Notes under the pieces: generated by a model
Databases searched by the model: none
Told to the model about the DNA's origin: nothing
Seen by the model: only the letters and a program-made list of their open reading frames with translations
Assembly (NCBI GenBank): GCA_041558415.1
Contig: JBFFEY010000106.1
Coordinates: 1 to 6,481 of the forward strand
Direction: 5' to 3'
DNA from: SG8-39 sp041558415
GTDB lineage: Bacteria > Pseudomonadota > Gammaproteobacteria > Burkholderiales > SG8-39
Length of the DNA: 6,481 bases
Made by a program: the position numbers and the translations under genes
In this document: piece by piece, positions 5,516 to 6,481 of the stretch
Numbering within the stretch: the first letter of the stretch is position 1
Layout: every line of letters begins with the position of its first letter

Positions 5516-6481
5516 CAGCCCACCTCTGCCGGATTGCGCAGCACCAGGCAGCTGTTCGAGCCGCCGAAGCCGAGCGAATTCGACATCGCCAGGCGCACGT
5601 CGCGCGCGCGCGCCTGGTCGCGCACGATGTCGAGATGCTCGCACTCGGCATCGAGCTCGCGCAGGTTGGCGTTCACCGGCAGGCGGCCGTGGTGAATCGC
5701 CAGCGCGCAGACCGCCGCCTCGACTGCGCCGGCGGCGGCGATGAGGTGCCCCATCACGCTCTTGGTCGAGCTCACCGCGACCTTGCCGACCTTGTCGCCG
5801 AACACCACCTTCGCCGCGGCGCTCTCGCTGCGGTCGTTCATCGGCGTCGAGGTGCCGTGCGCGTTGAGATAGTCGACCTCGCCGGGCGACGCGCCGGCGT
5901 CGGCGAGCGCCTGGCGCATGGCCTGGATCGGGCCGTCGCCGGACGGGTGCGAGTCGGTGATGCGGTAGCTGGACAGCGAGTTGCCGTCGCCCGCGAGCTC
6001 GGCGTAGATGCGCGCGCCGCGCCGCTCGGCCGCCTGCCATTCCTCGAGCACCAGGAAGCCGGAGCCTTCGCCGAGCACGAAGCCGTTGCGCGTGGCGTCG
6101 AACGGCCGGCTGGCGCGCTCGGGCGTGTCGTTGTCGGGCGAGACCGCGCCGAGCAGGCAGAAACCCGCCAGGCCGATCGGCGAGACCATCGAATCGAAGC
6201 CGCCGGCGAGCACGCGCTCGACCGTGCCGCGGCGGATCAGCTTGAGCGCCGTGCCGATCGCCTGGCCGCCCGAGGCGCAGGCGGTGTGCACCGAGGTGGC
6301 GTAGCCGCGAATGCCGAAGCGCCGCGCGAGCAGCGCGACGCCCGCGGTCGACTGGCTGCGGCAGAACGCCATCGGATCGCGCGCGGTCTCGTCGCTCAGC
6401 AGCCGACCGACGTCGAGCTCGCCCTCGGCGGCGGCATGGCGGTGCAGCGCGTCGAGCGTCGGATAGTCGACGCCCATCATG
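5515..6481 (-). CDS. Beta-ketoacyl-ACP synthase, FabF-like, 5' end cut by window edge
   Basis: The visible 321 residues are the catalytic and C-terminal part of a FabF-type condensing enzyme, which joins malonyl-ACP to an acyl chain with loss of CO2. All active-site residues are present: Cys in HTACASGGQA (visible residue 68), His in NAHGTSTP (208), and Lys and His in STKSVMGHLIAAAG (240 and 245). The family C-terminus SLGFGGSNSCLVL is intact. In E. coli FabF the Cys is at residue 163, so about 95 residues lie beyond position 6481. The ATG codons at 6478-6480 and 6475-6477 are therefore internal, not starts. The stop shares a base with the next gene's ATG, pointing to translational coupling and probably a heterodimer with it. 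It is more likely a pathway-specific KS than the housekeeping FabF, because it is paired with a Ser-variant KS and a PPTase-acyltransferase rather than with fabD/fabG/acpP (inference; upstream genes are not visible). Confidence 0.92.
   Translation of the reverse strand, partial: MMGVDYPTLDALHRHAAAEGELDVGRLLSDETARDPMAFCRSQSTAGVALLARRFGIRGYATSVHTACASGGQAIGTALKLIRRGTVERVLAGGFDSMVSPIGLAGFCLLGAVSPDNDTPERASRPFDATRNGFVLGEGSGFLVLEEWQAAERRGARIYAELAGDGNSLSSYRITDSHPSGDGPIQAMRQALADAGASPGEVDYLNAHGTSTPMNDRSESAAAKVVFGDKVGKVAVSSTKSVMGHLIAAAGAVEAAVCALAIHHGRLPVNANLRELDAECEHLDIVRDQARARDVRLAMSNSLGFGGSNSCLVLRNPAEVG
5521..5527 (-). promoter_or_regulatory. Ribosome binding site of the Ser-variant ketosynthase, inside the upstream KS gene
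   Basis: Reading the minus strand, AGAGGTG is followed by 5 bases (GGCTG) and then ATG. The site is made from the last codons of the upstream KS (GCA GAG GTG GGC TGA). The strong match and ideal spacing fix the start at 5515 and suggest that ribosomes finishing the first KS restart on the second, giving matched amounts of the two proteins. Confidence 0.7.

Noticed and set aside
2906..5695. Open plus-strand frame of about 929 codons opposite the acyltransferase and ketosynthase genes
   Set aside because: It is antisense to three well-supported genes, its translation is Arg/Ala/His-rich low-complexity with no family motifs, and long antisense frames are common in very GC-rich DNA.
5516..6040. 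Upstream extension of the Ser-variant KS frame into the first KS gene
   Set aside because: The extension overlaps a strongly supported KS reading frame and is Arg/Ala-rich; ATG 5515 has an excellent ribosome site and gives a normal KS N-terminus.

Overview
The window is very GC-rich (roughly 70% by eye), densely coding DNA. All six genes look bacterial. The protein families and the tight gene spacing suggest a proteobacterium, most likely a high-GC betaproteobacterium of the Rhodocyclales/Burkholderiales type. That placement is inferred from overall sequence feel; there is no rRNA or other marker gene here.

Left part (1-2145, plus strand): a short leader with an imperfect inverted repeat is followed by a two-gene unit, an alpha/beta hydrolase (111-917) and, 4 bases later, a 12-helix MFS transporter of the fosmidomycin-resistance (Fsr)-like type (922-2145). 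They look like a small transport/hydrolysis operon of unknown substrate.

Right part (2149-6481, minus strand, reading right to left): a run of four genes converges on the first unit with only 3 bases between the two stop codons. In transcription order these are a FabF-like ketosynthase with a complete Cys/His/Lys/His active site (cut by the window edge); a second full-length ketosynthase-fold protein whose nucleophile position is Ser instead of Cys, so probably a chain-length-factor-like partner; a single protein fusing an AcpS-type 4'-phosphopantetheinyl transferase to an LpxL/HtrB-like acyltransferase; and a class II aldolase/adducin-family protein.

The first three minus-strand genes form a coherent idea: a dedicated type II fatty-acid/polyketide-like assembly line. 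The KS pair would build an ACP-bound chain, the PPTase domain would load the ACP with its phosphopantetheine arm, and the fused acyltransferase would move the finished chain from ACP to an acceptor, probably a membrane lipid or glycolipid. The combination resembles the enzyme set of aryl-polyene/xanthomonadin-type pigment-lipid clusters, but no ACP, ketoreductase, dehydratase or aromatic starter gene lies in this window, so the product is unknown. The most unusual features are the PPTase-acyltransferase fusion and the Ser-for-Cys KS partner. I see no RNA genes, mobile elements, CRISPR arrays or stretches over 300 bases without a gene.
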